Positions 1 to 11,571 of a stretch of DNA of 64,000 nt are shown here, piece by piece (position 1 is the first letter of the stretch; the number at the start of each line of letters is the position of its first letter). The position numbers and the translations under genes are program-made. The notes under the pieces are model-generated. The model did no database searches. It was not told the DNA's origin and saw only the letters and a list, made by a program, of their open reading frames with translations. This stretch comes from Cladocopium goreaui (taxonomy: Eukaryota > Sar > Dinophyceae > Suessiales > Symbiodiniaceae): contig CAMXCT020000811.1 of the NCBI GenBank assembly GCA_947184155.2, forward strand, positions 122,501 through 186,500, in the 5' to 3' direction.

Positions 1-950
1 GGTTCTAAATTCAAACTTGTTCTCCTAGTGAATATGGTCCGATCTGATATTCTACATTCTTCTCGTTCTTCTCCCTTCAGAATGGAAAATCATGACACAA
101 ATCCCAGAAGCTTCCAATGAATCAGACGTTTTTCCCCAGGTGAGGGTTGTTAGATTTTATGTCAGCTGGCCCGCCTTCCTCCTTCTCCTTCTCCTCCTTC
201 CTCCTCCTCCGCCAGACCTCAACTGCAAGCTCTAGATCGCAGTGTTCCCCGCCGGACCCCAACAGCAACCTCTGGATCAAAATGTTCCCCGCCGGATCTC
301 CACCGCAAGCTCAAAATGTTCCGCGCCAGAGTGTTCCCCGCCGGACCTCAACCACAAAGAACCTCCGAAGATATACCAGATAGAATGTCAGAAAACATGT
401 GAGATAAAATGTGAATGCCAGATAGTATGTCAAAAAACATGTCACTTGGTGGGGACCACTCGAAGAAAGTAATTTTAGCCTGGTGCATTTTCGATCACCC
501 TGCCAGGTCCGATCCGGTGACAGGAATGGGGCAAGGATTGAGGCCCGCAAAACCGCCTATTTTCGGTTCATTGGTCATTTCAAGATGTATTAACAATCCA
601 ATCTTAGGGGTATTTTCATATATATATATACCCATACCCCCATATGGTGCCCAGAGGGCATGACATGCCACATACAATTCATATCATATTCACATATGAA
701 TGAAACTACACGAAACTGTCAGATGAACTAGACATTACTCAGCTTTGGGATGTTCCAGAGCCACCCAATTCCCCGCAGAGCGGTCAATGCAAATTTGGGA
801 ATTTCACAACACCTTGGCCTTTTCCGAAAAAATGCATCTCAGCCATATTAAAATAAATCTGGAAAGCTCATTGGTTCTTTATCACTGACAGTTCCCAGGA
901 CGAACCTTTTTTGCTGGGCCAAACCCAAACCTCAGAGGCTCAGGCCCCAC
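1..950. other. Non-coding stretch, no gene seen
   Basis: Moderately AT-rich sequence with a pyrimidine-rich low-complexity patch (about 165-215) and a short imperfect repeat of a CCGCCGGACC-type motif (about 250-350). The small open frames lack codon bias or splice context. It lies downstream, in minus-strand sense, of the exon at 951-1034. Confidence 0.5.
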
Positions 951-1034
951 CTGCAGTTCACTGGTCACTTTTTCTTCCAACTTCTCCAGTTTCTGCATCA
1001 GCCCATCGTTGGATTGTCTTATTTCCGCGAGCAC
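951..1034 (-). CDS. Exon of unidentified coiled-coil protein (partial)
   Basis: The 84-bp open segment is exactly 28 codons, phase 0 at both ends. On the minus strand it is preceded by a CATAGCAG acceptor and followed by CAG|GTGGGG. The translation (VLAEIRQSNDGLMQKLEKLE then EKVTSELQ) has leucines spaced as in an amphipathic coiled coil. The parent gene is unknown. It could be the 3' part of the ZIP-like gene upstream or a separate gene. Confidence 0.5.
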
Positions 1035-1189
1035 CTGCTATGACCATCGAGCAAAAACAGGGCTGGTGTAAACCGAAAAACAAAGTGATGAAGGGCCAGC
1101 GTCAGTCCAAGGGAACCTGCCCTTCACATGTGGACTTGAATGGAACAATTCCTTCATTTTAAGTATACCTACATCCCTTATAAAATGTC

Positions 1190-1610
1190 TATATGTTTCT
1201 GTAAATATGTATGTATATATATATACATATAATATGTGTACATTTGTATATATATATATAGTTATTATTATATATATGTTATATTAAAGATATATATATA
1301 TATTATTATATTATATTAGATTAGATTATATTATATTACATTACATTACATTATATTATATTTTACTATATCATATTATATTATAATATATTATATTATA
1401 TTAAATTATAGTATATTAAATTGTAGTATATCATATAATATTATATTATAATATATCTTATTATATTATATTAAATTATATTATATTTTATTTTATTTTA
1501 TTATATATATTTTTGTTGATATATATATATATTATTTTCAATAAAATATAATACATATATATATATAAATATATTATGCTACATGCATAAATATATATAT
1601 ATAAATAAAG
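1190..1610. repeat. AT-rich microsatellite tract
   Basis: About 420 bp made almost only of A and T, built from TATAT runs and degenerate TTATATTATA units with a short TTACA sub-array near 1340. No coding signal. Confidence 0.9.
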
Positions 1611-1997
1611 GTCAGATGGGAATAAGTGGAGATTTTTTTACTCCATACGTTGAGCAAATGACATGAGCATGGTTTTGACCCGAAACATGTGCAGGCACAT
1701 GACTTGAGAGTAGTCGACAAACCGAATTTTTATGTGTGCCGCCATTTTTGGGCCTTGTTAGCAGATGACATGAGACAATGTGACATTTTTGGTCGCTGAC
1801 CAAGTCATGTGTTCAAGCATCACTGCCAAACAAGGGTGAAGCCAAGAAAAAAACAAGATGCAGCCCACAAACCCGAATGCTCACACGTATGTTAATGGCA
1901 CAGATGTCGAAACACATGGATATGCAGTCACGCAGAACACTTTTCTGCAATAGTTTATTTGAACACTCTTGTACATATTTCCCCTGTTACCATTCTG

Positions 1998-2440
1998 CAG
2001 TGTGGAGTGGAAAGTGTAGAGTGTGGAGTGTGGAGTGTAAAGTAAGGAGTGTGGAGTGTAAAGTGTGGAGTGGGGAGTGTGGAGTGTGTAAAGTGTAGGG
2101 TGTGAAGTGTGGAGTGGAAAGTGTAGAGTGGAAAGGGTAGAGTGTGGAGTGTGGAGTGTAAAGTAAGGAGTGTGGAGTGTAAAGTGTGGAGTGGGGAGTG
2201 TGGGGTGTGTAAAGTGTAGGGTGTGAAGTGTGGAGTGGAAAGTGTAGAGTGGAAAGTGTAGAGTGTGGAGTGTGTGGAGTGTGGAGTGTGTGGAGTGAGG
2301 AGTGTGGAGTGTAAAGTGTGGAGTGTGGAGTGTGCAGTGGGTAAAGTGTAGAGTGTGGAGTGTAGAGTGTAGAGGGTGGAGTGAGGAGTGTAAAGTGTGG
2401 AGTGTGCAGTGGGTAAAATGTAGTGTGGGGAGTGTGCTTG
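1998..2440. repeat. GTGGAGTGT minisatellite
   Basis: Degenerate tandem array of GTGGAGTGT and GTGGAGTGTAAA units with strong purine/pyrimidine strand asymmetry. A larger block repeats at about 120-bp spacing (compare 2026-2110 with 2146-2230). It produces three overlapping spurious open frames on the minus strand made of HSTLHTLHF-type repeats. Confidence 0.9.
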
Positions 2441-3310
2441 CCACGCAAAATGACGACAGAGATCTCCGAAGTGTTGCTCAACAAAAACTTTCGAAAAGGA
2501 AAGGTTTTGCAGCTTCCCCCATAGACACGGCGAGGTGACAGGAAAGCCAGAGACTCGAGTCGAGACAAAACGAGCATTTCGTGCGAGACTTCCGCTAATT
2601 TTGACACGTTGCAGCTTCAAAATCGACGTTTTCCTATGGGTTTTCTTAGGAACCTCTTTCAGCATATCTCACAAAATGCCACGCCTGCCACGGAATCTGC
2701 ACCTTGTCGCCACTTGACGCAGCCCTGCCATTGCGATTCGCAAAAAACACGCAACACGACACGTCTGGATGGACATGTCCAAAGTGCTGCGCCTGCCTTG
2801 AAAACTGCAACGCATCTTCTGAAAACGTCGTAAAGGTATTGCGCCTGCCACACAAAACGATTTTCGACACGTTACAAAACACGTCTGAATGTCACGAAGT
2901 GCCACGCCTGCCACACGAAACGAAGCAACACCACATATGAAACCTCCAAAAACGACCCCTTCTGCAGAACTTACCATAGGCACGGCCATATGGCCATCAC
3001 GCGGACGGTTGCGAACGGTTGCGGACGGTTGCGAACGGTTGAGCAACGTCGAGCGAACACACCCTCAACCCCCAGACCCCCAGAGTGAAACGGGAACCCT
3101 TCCTACGCAGTCGAGAAACATGATACGACTTTTACAAGCTGATACGACTTAACGCTAGCGCTTGTACGGCACAAAAGCACATGAGATGACTTCTCAACTC
3201 TGTCTTGGGGAATGCTCTTGATGAAATGACAGTGAGCCCTTAGCTGAATCTTTGCACCTGCCCTCACACACTTTGAAGGCCATGTCTAGATATATATTGA
3301 AAACATTTAG
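2441..3310. other. Non-coding stretch with short dispersed motifs
   Basis: Holds several copies of a CGCCTGCCACACGAAAC-like motif (about 2685-2930) and a short GCGGACGGTT/GCGAACGGTT array (about 3000-3045). No open frame with exon context. Confidence 0.5.
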
Positions 3311-3313
3311 AAA

Positions 3314-3650
3314 GTTGAGAGCTTTTCATGCCAGTGCTCTGCCTGGTGTTGAAATTACAAGGTTAACCGGGCTAAAACCCAGCTTACAATATAAAATTCT
3401 ACATTCCAGAGCTCATGTCATGTGCTGTGCTCTAGGGGCCTGGTGTCGAAACCGCAAGGTGAACCGAGGTCAAAACCAGCTTACAATATACATTTTTACA
3501 GTCCCCGTGTCCTTAGTTGAGAGCTCATGTCCTGTGCTCTCTGGGCCAGGTGTTGAAACCACAAGGTGAACCAGGGTTAAAACCAGCTTACAATGTTCAT
3601 TTCTAGAGTCCCCGTGTCCTTAGTTGAAAGCTCATGTCATGTGCTCTAGG
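3314..3650. repeat. About 105-bp tandem repeat, three copies
   Basis: Three imperfect copies share the order GAGAGCT(C/T)..., CTGGTGTYGAAAC, AAGGTGAACC, AACCAGCTTACAAT, CAGTCCCCGTGTCCTTAG. Divergence between copies is visible. No coding potential. Confidence 0.8.
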
Positions 3651-4015
3651 ATGCTCTAGGGGCTCTTAGGCTTTCCAAAACACCGGCAGCCGGCAAAGGA
3701 GTAGCAAAACTTGGGATGGAAATGAGAAATGGTGGGTACATTGATCGCTATGTCTGCAGAGGCAGGGCCATCAACTGGATTGAGGCCGCGCACAGGCGGG
3801 GAAGAAACATAACTGGGACCAACAGGTGAAAAACAACGAAGGGAAACATAATGGGGAGGAACAAGTCTGCAGAGAGATGGTGAAACTTTAGGGGGAAATT
3901 GTTTCACGGGCACTGCAAAACTCTGAAGACAGATCAGGAAACTGTGAAACTCCAAGTTTCATAAGCAAAGCCTCAAGTCCCAGAATGCGACATCCAAGTT
4001 TCACAATCCGACGTT
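3651..4015. other. Non-coding stretch
   Basis: Unique-looking sequence between two repeat arrays. A 99-codon minus-strand open frame crosses it, but it has no recognised domain or splice context. Confidence 0.4.
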
Positions 4016-5105
4016 TATCACCTTGTGGACAGTCACAGTCAGTTTGAAGTTCCATGGGGGTGGGAATTTTGATATCATCTTAACCTTGTGGAGACTCCAA
4101 GCCAGTTTCAAGTTCCAATGGGGTGGAAACTTTGATATCGTCTTCACCTTGTGGCCACCCCAAGTCAGTTTGAAGTTCAATGGGGGTGGGAATTTTGATT
4201 TCAGCTTAATCTTGTGGACAATTTTGATATCATCTTCACAGGGAAGCTTGATATCGTCTTAACCTCGTGGACACTCCAAGTCACTTTGAAGTTCCATGAG
4301 GGTGGGAATTTTGATATCACTTAACCTTGTGGACACTCGAAGTCAGTTTGAAGTTCCATGGGGTGGAAATGTTGATATCATCTTAACCTGGTGGACGCAC
4401 TAGTCAGTTCGAAGTTCCATTGGGTTGGGAAACTTTGATAACGTCTTAACCTTGTGGACACTCCAAGTCACTTTGAAGTTCCATGCGGGTGGGAATTTTG
4501 ATATCATCTTAACCTTGTAGACACTCCAAGTCAGTTTGAAGTTCCATGAGGGTGGGAACTTTGATATCGTCTTAACTTTGTGGACACCCCAAGTCAGTGG
4601 GGTGGAAATTTTGATATGATCTTAACCTGGTGGACGCACTAGTCAGTTCGAAGTTCCATTGGGTTGGGAAACTGTGATAACGTTTTAACCTTGTGGACAC
4701 TCCAAGTCACTTTGAAGTTCCATGAGGGTGGGAATTTTGATATCACTTAACCTTGTGGACGCTCGAAGTCAGTTTGAAGTTCCATGGGGTGGAAATGTTG
4801 ATATCATCTTAACCTGGTGGACGCACTAGTCAGTTCGAAGTTCCATTGGGTTGGGAAACTGTGATAACGTTTTAACCTTGTGGACACTCCAAGTCACTTT
4901 GAAGTTCCATGCGGGTGGGAATTTTGATATCGTCTTAACCTTGTGGACACCCCAAGTCAGTTTTAAGTTCCATGAGGGTGGGAGCTTTGATATCGTCTTA
5001 ACCTTGTGGACACCCCAAGTCAGTTTTAAGTTCCATGGGGGTGGGAATTTGGATAACGTCTTGCTCTTGTGGACGGCACGTGTCATTTTCAAGCTCTATG
5101 GGGGC
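4016..5105. repeat. TTGTGGACACTCCAAGTCA minisatellite
   Basis: About fourteen degenerate units of roughly 60-80 bp. The shared order is CTTAACCTTGTGGACACTCC, AAGTCAGTTTGAAGTTCCATG, GGGGTGGGAATTTTGATATC. Higher-order repeats are visible: the block near 4380-4600 recurs near 4620-4960. Open frames on both strands are periodicity artefacts. Confidence 0.9.
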
Positions 5106-5117
5106 TGGAATTGTTTG

Positions 5118-5375
5118 GAGGAAGTGTAGTTGCAGAGTTGCTCAATCCGGCCAGCGTAGTTGCACAAGCAGAGTTGCACAATCTGTCAAAAGCAGTTGCG
5201 CAAGCAGAGTTGCGCAATGCTACGAGTTGCGCAAGCAGAGTTGCGCAATCCTGGAAGTTGCGCAATCCTGGGTGTTGCGCAAGCCAAGTATCGCAATCCT
5301 AGTTGCGCAATCCGACCAAAGAGTTGCACAATCCTAGTTGCACAATCCTAGTTGCGCAATCCGGAGAAGTTGCGG
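5118..5375. repeat. TTGCGCAA palindrome-rich array
   Basis: Repeats of AGTTGCGCAAGCAGAGTTGC and AGTTGCGCAATCCT. Most units contain the 8-bp palindrome TTGCGCAA or its variant TTGCACAA. Three-frame openness here reflects the repeat and is not evidence of a gene. Confidence 0.85.
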
Positions 5376-5392
5376 AATCGGACTGTATTCAT

Positions 5393-5690
5393 TGGATCAT
5401 AGACTATAGAAATATTGGATCATAGACTATAGAAATATTGGATCATAGACTATAGAAATATTGGAATTGGATCATAGACTATAGAAATATTGAATCATTA
5501 GACTATTGAAATATTGGATCATTAGACTACAGAAAAATTGGTTCATTAGATCAATAGACTATAGAAATATTGGATCATAGACTATAGAAATATTGGACAA
5601 TAGACTATAGAAATATTGGATCATAAACTATAGAAATATTGGATCATTATACCATAGAAATAGTGGATCATTAGACTATAGAAATGGAGG
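5393..5690. repeat. About 23-bp TTGGATCATAGACTATAGAAA array
   Basis: About a dozen copies of a 21-24 bp unit containing ATAGACTATAGAAATATTGGAT, with deletions and substitutions. Units are contiguous with no unique spacers. Confidence 0.9.
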
Positions 5691-5784
5691 TTTCCTAAAA
5701 TGGGGGTACCCCCAAATCATCCATTTCAATAGGATTTTCCATTAGATGGTTCTCCAGATTCAGTCTGGCATCCCCCCAAGGGGC

Positions 5785-5815
5785 CTGAGCCAGAGTCAGC
5801 TGGATCGAAGGCAAC
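5785..5815 (-). CDS. Candidate short exon, unidentified
   Basis: A strong acceptor (TTTCTTCAG) precedes GTTGCC and the reading VAFDPADSGSG, followed by a GC-type donor (CAG|GCCCCT). The frame stays open beyond this point, so the 3' limit is a guess. The exon is very short and support is modest. Confidence 0.3.
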
Positions 5816-6930
5816 CTGAAGAAATCGATGCGGAATGTTTCATGATGTTTCATGATGTTTCATGATGTTTATTCCCCTCAATGTGGTAATAAATGGAATA
5901 GATGTCATAGGTTTCGAATGGTTTTGACCCATCCCCAGATGAGTTGGGCGCTTCCGGTACAGTACCAAAGGGATGCTGCTAGGATTTTGAACCAGAGGCT
6001 TTTCAAAATTTCAACATGGTTTTCCCATGTTTTCAAAGTTCGGCAAACGGAGTTGTCCCATTCTGGTGAGTTGTCCGGAGGGTAATCATTGTCCAAAGCT
6101 GTAGTTGCAATCTCCTCATACACAAAGGTTGATAGGATTTACACTACTACGAGAAGTGCTGGTAATCGACATGGGTGTGTCTGAAAATTTGGAACCCAAT
6201 CACATCCCAGAGTTTATCCTCCAGTTCATTCATATTCCCAATGAAAATTGCCATATCCACCATTTTGCGGTACCTCATTATCGTCTGGTGAATTGGCAGA
6301 TTGGTTTGGCCGTGAGAACTCACCGAGCGTGTCACCGGTGGATGGATCTCTGCTAGTCACCGGTGGAATGAGAGAATGGGATTCCATTACCCATGGCTAT
6401 CCTATTCTCAGACAAAGCCTGTCCCAATCTATGCTTCTATCCTAATGTTGGGATGCAGTGGTCCTGGTGATGGGGTCCACAGTTTTCATTTCCGGCTAAG
6501 TCTCCATATTCGAGTATGACCAGCCAATAGTGCTGTTTTCGAAAAAGAAAAGCAGTTGTTCTTTACATCTCCCCACGAAGAAGTCTCCCGAAATCCCGGG
6601 CTTTGACGTCGACTCCAAGCTACTCGACGTGATCACTGGATTGGCTAGCTTTGACCTGCAGGTATATCTCTGGGGTGTAGCTAAAGAGCCAGTGATGTCG
6701 TTACCTTTGTTGGGCGCGGTGGGCTGGTTAATTCTTGGACTTACCACACGAATCCGTCTTTATCCGTCAAAAAACATAGCCCAGCTGTGAAATATTTAGA
6801 TACACCTCAAGAAATTAACAGATGATCATATGAATTACAGCTCTAAGAATACAGGTACAAAAGTATACAAAAGAAAATTTGACATGGAACTCAACCCATT
6901 TCGGTGAACGAAAAAACATCAACTCCTCTC
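5816..6930. other. Probable intron, no convincing gene
   Basis: Contains three tandem TTTCATGATG copies near 5838-5865. A GC-richer segment at about 6565-6660 is open on both strands with a donor-like CAG|GTATAT on plus and an acceptor-like CTGCAG on minus. I could not decide its strand, so it is not called. Confidence 0.35.
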
Positions 6931-6982
6931 CTGGACACTCTTTGGGGCGCCATGGGTCCCTTTGTCACTGAAGAGGACCCTG
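6931..6982 (-). CDS. Candidate exon, unidentified protein
   Basis: The 52-bp segment is bounded on the minus strand by the acceptor ATCCACTTCAG and a GA-type donor (CAG|GAGAGG). Its translation is RVLFSDKGTHGAPKSVQ, entered with one base of a split codon. It follows the ZIP-like exons, but the phase does not join directly to 7459-7494, so an exon is missing or it belongs elsewhere. Confidence 0.4.
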
Positions 6983-7458
6983 CTGAAGTGGATGTCTATC
7001 ATGGTTGGCGAGTCCCCCAACTGGGGGATACTGGGGTGCTCCAATTCGTATCTGGGTACCCCGGATCTAGCCAGCTAATGGAACAGTATGGCTGGTCAAA
7101 CAAAAACTCTCCAAGCCATCCGCATTGAGTTGGAGGTTTCATTGAATCCAAATAAAGCTATGCGTACACACCATATATCATATATCCATATAAAAATCAA
7201 ACTAAACACCCTAATATAGTCCTTGATTCTTAGACTTGCACACTCCATCAGTTTGCTCTTTCGAAAAGTCAGGTCGAACTACTTGAAACCACCAGTTAAA
7301 ACTACTTCATATTCCCCACTCAAAATGGTCCGGAACAAAAAAAGAAAAAAACGACCTTGACATACCTTGACATTCTTTGGAAGATCAGATGTTCCCCATG
7401 TTTCCCCATATGTTTTCCCACAGATTTCACCCCAGGAATTCCCATGGCTAGAAGGCAC

Positions 7459-7494
7459 CTCGGAAAGCGCTCCCAGGTCTTCTCCTGACCTTTT
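7459..7494 (-). CDS. Candidate ZIP-transporter exon, loop after second helix
   Basis: The 36-bp segment is exactly 12 codons (KRSGEDLGALSE), with a TTTTTTGCAG acceptor and a GAG|GTGCC donor. Phase 0 at its start matches phase 0 at the end of the exon at 9146-9179. Splicing would give a hydrophilic loop after the IEIFQK helix end, the expected place in a ZIP protein. The assignment rests on phase and position only. Confidence 0.4.
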
Positions 7495-9145
7495 CTGCAA
7501 AAAACGACGGAAAAACTCTGGACTTCTTAGGTGAAAGTCAAGAAAGTTATATTTCAATTGCTACCACCATGTTAATTGTTTATTTAACCCTATTTAACCA
7601 ACAGGTACACTATTAATTTATTAGTTGTTATGCTTCGTCTGAAAATCGGGTACCACTATGTTGATTTTTCTGAGTAATCACTATGAAACCATCTATTTCC
7701 CCTAATAAAAATGGGCATGGGTATCCAAGATTGGCTATGGCTAAAGTGGGGATCCCCGAGTCAAGTAACCGTGGGTTTCAATACTAAAATCGTCGACTTG
7801 GATGACTTGGGGGTACTCCCATGGATTGTAAACCTCCATATAGATGATGTTATATGATGTTAGATCGTGTGTATAAATGATGTTAGCATTTAATCAATGG
7901 ACTCTCGAAAATGGAAAGTGATGTCTTGAGCTGATTTCCGCACAGCTTTCCAAAATCTATACTTAAAAAGTTCGAAACCAGCAAGTAAAAGAGATGACGT
8001 TCGAGGCTCCAACATGGATTTCAAGAGGGGAAAAAATGCGACTGAAACAGCACTTTTATGTTCGCATCTCCAAAAGTTAAATGAGGTAACAATATATAAT
8101 CCTATAGGCCCATAGGCTCCATCTCTGGTTCATATTTCCCTACATGAATGAGTCATTTCTGCAGTGACAGCGATGTTCTCCCTGGAAGTGTGGAAATTCG
8201 CTCAAAATTCGCTGCCCAAAAAATGACACGAAGACTTGGGTGTTTTTGAAAATGGTGATTCTAACCCCACAAAATAGTCTCATTAAGGGAAAATGACAAT
8301 CAACCAGTGAACGGAATATGATGGCATAGGGTTTCCCCCCACATTTTCAGGTTCCAAACCTGCAGTTTGGTCCAAACCCAGCCCCCAACTGCCACCCAGC
8401 GGCATCTGAGATAGCTGGTTCATGTGGTGAAACGCTCCCGGATCCGTGAAATTACGTCAACGGATCACAGGGACGAACTACCGGCTGCGGTGGCGCCAGA
8501 ACGTGGGTTGCGGTGCCCCAATAGGTGGATGTTCCGTCGGAAAAACATGGTCCCAAGACGTCCCAAATCACTGGAATATGACTGGAAGGATATTTGTTTG
8601 CTTCCGCTTGTGAGTGGTGCCAAAGGGAAGACATCACAATCTGGATCATTTGAAATCATTTGTGTTATGATGCATGCCAAACCAGATGAGTTGTGCATAG
8701 GCATAGTTTTGCGATTTTGCGGAGGATTCCCCATCTATAAATCACCACCAGGCTTTTCGGTGGCTGAAATTCCTACATTCCGAGGCCTCCCAGGAATTCC
8801 ACTGGCCAAGCATCAAATCCGGCGTTTGAAAAACCCGTGTTGGCCTGTTGGGCCATGTCTTGAATGTCTTGAAGCTACAGTGGTGCCCCATAGCACACTT
8901 GGTTTGAACTGCTTAACTATGCTTGGGGTGTCCGATGATATCCATGGCTTGGTTAAACAAACATGACTGGCACCACTTTGTACTGGATTTCTTTCGATTT
9001 CCTTCATGCCATCGGATGATTTGACTGAAACTTCTGGGTCCAAAAAGGTCCAAAATATGGTCAACTCATTCTGAAGTCGCTTCCACACTAGGGAAACGCT
9101 CCAAAGGCATGCCCCGCGGAGGGACCAGTGAACGGGTCTCCGCGC
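7495..9145. other. Probable intron of the ZIP-like gene
   Basis: Mostly AT-rich, with a palindrome-like stretch at about 7700-7840 (GGGGATCCCC core with a GGAGGTTT-type arm). A 180-codon plus-strand frame at 8424-8966 is open but has no recognised domain and ordinary base composition. A GC-rich patch at about 8480-8525 could be an exon on either strand. Confidence 0.35.
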
Positions 9146-9179
9146 CTTCTGAAAGATTTCAATGAAGGAGACATAGAGC
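9146..9179 (-). CDS. ZIP-family metal transporter, exon (end of second membrane helix)
   Basis: A 34-bp exon with acceptor GAGCCCAG and a GC-type donor (AAG|GCGCGG). The leading G completes the ATG left by the previous exon, giving M-LYVSFIEIFQK. The LYVSF(I/V)EI run is characteristic of ZIP-family (ZupT-like) transporters. The acidic residue in this helix lies in a region that lines the metal pathway in characterised members. Confidence 0.6.
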
Positions 9180-9439
9180 CTGGGCTCCACCAATTCTGGA
9201 CGGGTGTCAAATATCATGATATCTCCAGTGAATTTTGGGGGTCTTTTTGGAGGATAACCCCGCATATTTCTGGATTCCCGTTGATTTTCCGTGTTGGAGC
9301 TGGTATTTTCGGTTGAAGTCGTGCATTTTGGTTGTGTTTTTGACACTTTGCCATGCTATTTGCAGTTTGTGTTGCAAATGCTGCTGCTTGTGGCCACGCC
9401 TGTGCTTGTGCTCTTGCTTCTGGTGGGGGTTTACTTGGG

Positions 9440-9600
9440 TGAATTTAGGGTTGGTTCAAGGTTTATTTGGGGTTGGTTTAGGCTTTTGATTGGGGTTACT
9501 TCGGGGTTGATTTCAGGATATGTCAGGTCGGTTTGGGATCTTTTAAAGGTTGGTTTAGGGGTTATTTAGGGTGGGTTTAGGTTTGTCTAATTCAGTGTTT
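9440..9600. repeat. GGTTTAGG/GGGTT-rich degenerate repeat
   Basis: Loosely periodic G/T-rich sequence with variants of GGGTTGGTTTAGG. It recalls the dinoflagellate telomere unit TTTAGGG, but exact units are too few and irregular to call a telomere relic. Confidence 0.5.
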
Positions 9601-9654
9601 TCAGAGTTGTTTTAAGGCTTTACAGTTCGTTAAAGCCCTTGGTTCAATTAAGGC

Positions 9655-9850
9655 ATTTAAGGCACGAAAAAATGGCAAAGAAACATAAAAGCAAAGAAGC
9701 AGGAAAAGATAGAAAAAGCAAACAAGCGGAACATTGAAGAGGCAGAAAAGCGAAGAAGCGAAAAGGCAAAGAAGCAAAAAAGCAAAGAAGCGGAAAAGCA
9801 AAGAAGCAGAGAAGCGAATAAGTAGGAAAAGAAGAGCACAGGCAAAAGCA
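9655..9850. repeat. AAAGCRAAGAAG purine-rich array
   Basis: Degenerate tandem repeat of GCAAAGAAGC and GCGAAGAAGC units. It yields a Lys/Ala/Glu-rich frame on plus and a Phe/Leu-rich frame on minus. Both are most simply explained by the repeat. Confidence 0.8.
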
Positions 9851-10248
9851 GCCAGATTTAAGTCAAAAGAAATGAAAAAGGAATACAACAAAAAAATGAT
9901 AATTACGCTTCCATTCTGGACTCATTGAGTTTCACGGAAACTTTACAGGAAACTGTGTTTCTTCGACCACAAAATTCAAAATGTTACACCCAAGTGACTT
10001 TGAGAATCCGAAATATTGACATGAATTATATAACTACTTCAACGTATCACAAATCATACCAAGCATACCCGCATACCCGCATTTTAAAATCTAAAAAAAA
10101 AACTTTCTCTTAAAATATGGGGGACGTCTTAAAAATGAGGGATCTCAAACAACCATTGGATCCCTCATTTTGAAATCGTCATAGCGTTGGATGAAAAAAT
10201 GGGGGTAGCCCCAAGGCCCTATGGATTGGTCCAAGGCGTCCAAGGCGC

Positions 10249-10307
10249 ATGATGCCAGCTGAGAAGCCAAGGGAGCCCGCCAGCATGCGTTTGCTGGCGA
10301 ACTTCAC
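10249..10307 (-). CDS. ZIP-family metal transporter, exon (second membrane helix)
   Basis: A 59-bp exon with acceptor TTCACCTAG and a GC-type donor (CAT|GCGCCTT). Translation is VKFASKRMLAGSLGFSAGI plus two bases that the next exon completes to Met. The pattern basic loop - LAGSLGFSAGIM-LYVSF matches the helix-2 signature of ZIP transporters (L-x-LGF-x-AG-x-M). Phase 0 at the 5' end agrees with the exon at 11429-11571. Confidence 0.65.
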
Positions 10308-11428
10308 CTAGGTGAAGTTGACCCTGGGTGTCCAGTCCTTCCAAAGCACCTCAAAAATGGAATGTAACATTATGTAACCAGCTGTGATTTGGACACTAAG
10401 TCTGGTATCTTCCAGCAACGAGAGAATTCCGCGGATCTAGGGGCTGATTAGGCTGATTGACCTCCAAGTGATGGAAACGCAAGCATTCGGTAGCTCTGAT
10501 ATCAGTACCTCCAAGCCATACCATGAGTTACAGTACACATCCGCAGTAGCTCGCAGTTCCTCTCTACAGCGGAATGCTGGCTGAGGTGAGAAAACTTCAA
10601 CAAAGCAGCAGACAAAGTGAGACAAAGTGATGCAGCAATATGGTGAAATGAGACGACAAGGAGGATAGTTTAGGGTTCTGAAGATGGTCAGCGGTCACCC
10701 TACCCAGGATCGACATGTGCGAAAACAAAAAACAAGGACCAAGGGATCTCCATCCCCTATGAAGAGTTTATCAATCATAACTTTGTCAGTTGCTGATATG
10801 AAACCTAGGCTGAGAGACCAACTTTGCCACGAAGAAAAGGGCTGCCACTCGCATCATGTTGGCGTAAGAACAATAAGTGAAACATCTTTTCCCCCATGGG
10901 TTTGTCATGTCTCAAAATGTCGGATTTACTCCTCAATATGAGAATGATTGTCCAAAAACCCTTGGATTTTTTCTCACGAAATTGTCACAAATTGGTGCTG
11001 TTTTCATGTTTGAGACAAACCCGAGCGATTTACCTGGGCCTGGCTTGCCATGACTCGTGTCAACTTGAATATTACCAATCATCATTGGCTGATACAATTA
11101 ACAAGGAAAGAGCCTTTGTAGGAATAAAAGTGTATATAATGAAGAATGATGTAAACCAACAGGACGTATAGATAAAACCGACACTGGTAGCAAGTCAAGA
11201 AAATGTCTGCAAGAACGTCGTTGAAGATTGTGATTGCCAACTCACAAAGCAAATACCCGCAGCATGTCTTGGCAAAAATGCTGGAATCCCAAGCAACAGG
11301 AGAAAAAACACGCTTATACAAATCTGGCTAAGAATGTCCGAATCACCTAAAATTTGCACCACTGTGCATCCATGATTTCTGAAAAAGCGCCCCCCAAAAC
11401 CATCCAGCTGCAATTGCCGCCTGGTAAC
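10308..11428. other. Intron of the ZIP-like gene
   Basis: About 1.1 kb of AT-leaning sequence without repeats of note. Open frames are short and show no coding bias. Confidence 0.5.
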
Positions 11429-11571
11429 GCAGTTGTGAAAGAACACCGCAGAGGCACCCAAGCAAGTTGCGAGGCCAGCCAAAACTACCATGAAGAAAGC
11501 TATCCATGCATTCCCTAAGTCCAACGCCATGGCGCCCACCAAGTTGTTGCTCCTGTTGGTCCCCCGGAGGC
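11429..11571 (-). CDS. ZIP-family metal transporter, exon (first membrane helix)
   Basis: A 143-bp exon with acceptor AAAATCCTAG and donor TGC|GTTACC. After a short polar leader it contains Met at 11530 and a long hydrophobic helix (AWIAFFMVVLAGLATCLGAS, then AVFF). The L-AGLAT-x-LGA pattern is typical of ZIP helix 1. Joined to the next two exons it gives helix 1 - basic loop - helix 2 with normal ZIP spacing. The frame also stays open into the exon at 12294-12344, so translation may start upstream. Later ZIP helices, including the HNxPEG-type metal site, were not found, so the gene is incomplete here. Likely role: divalent metal (Zn or Fe) import into the cytosol. Substrate is inferred from family only. 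Confidence 0.65.

Noticed and set aside
1881..2665. Overlapping minus-strand ORFs of 187-236 codons
   Set aside because: Artefacts of the GTGGAGTGT minisatellite.
5393..5690. CRISPR-like spacing of a 23-bp repeat
   Set aside because: Units are contiguous with no unique spacers and the genome is eukaryotic.
6565..6660. Exon PEIPGFDVDSKLLDVITGLA on plus
   Set aside because: Equally open on the minus strand with an acceptor-like CTGCAG; strand cannot be decided and all firm exons nearby are minus.
8424..8966. 180-codon plus-strand ORF
   Set aside because: No domain, no GC3 bias and a similarly long antisense frame; probably chance openness in an intron.
9440..9600. Interstitial telomere (TTTAGGG)n
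   Set aside because: Only a few scattered exact units within variable GGTTTAGG text.
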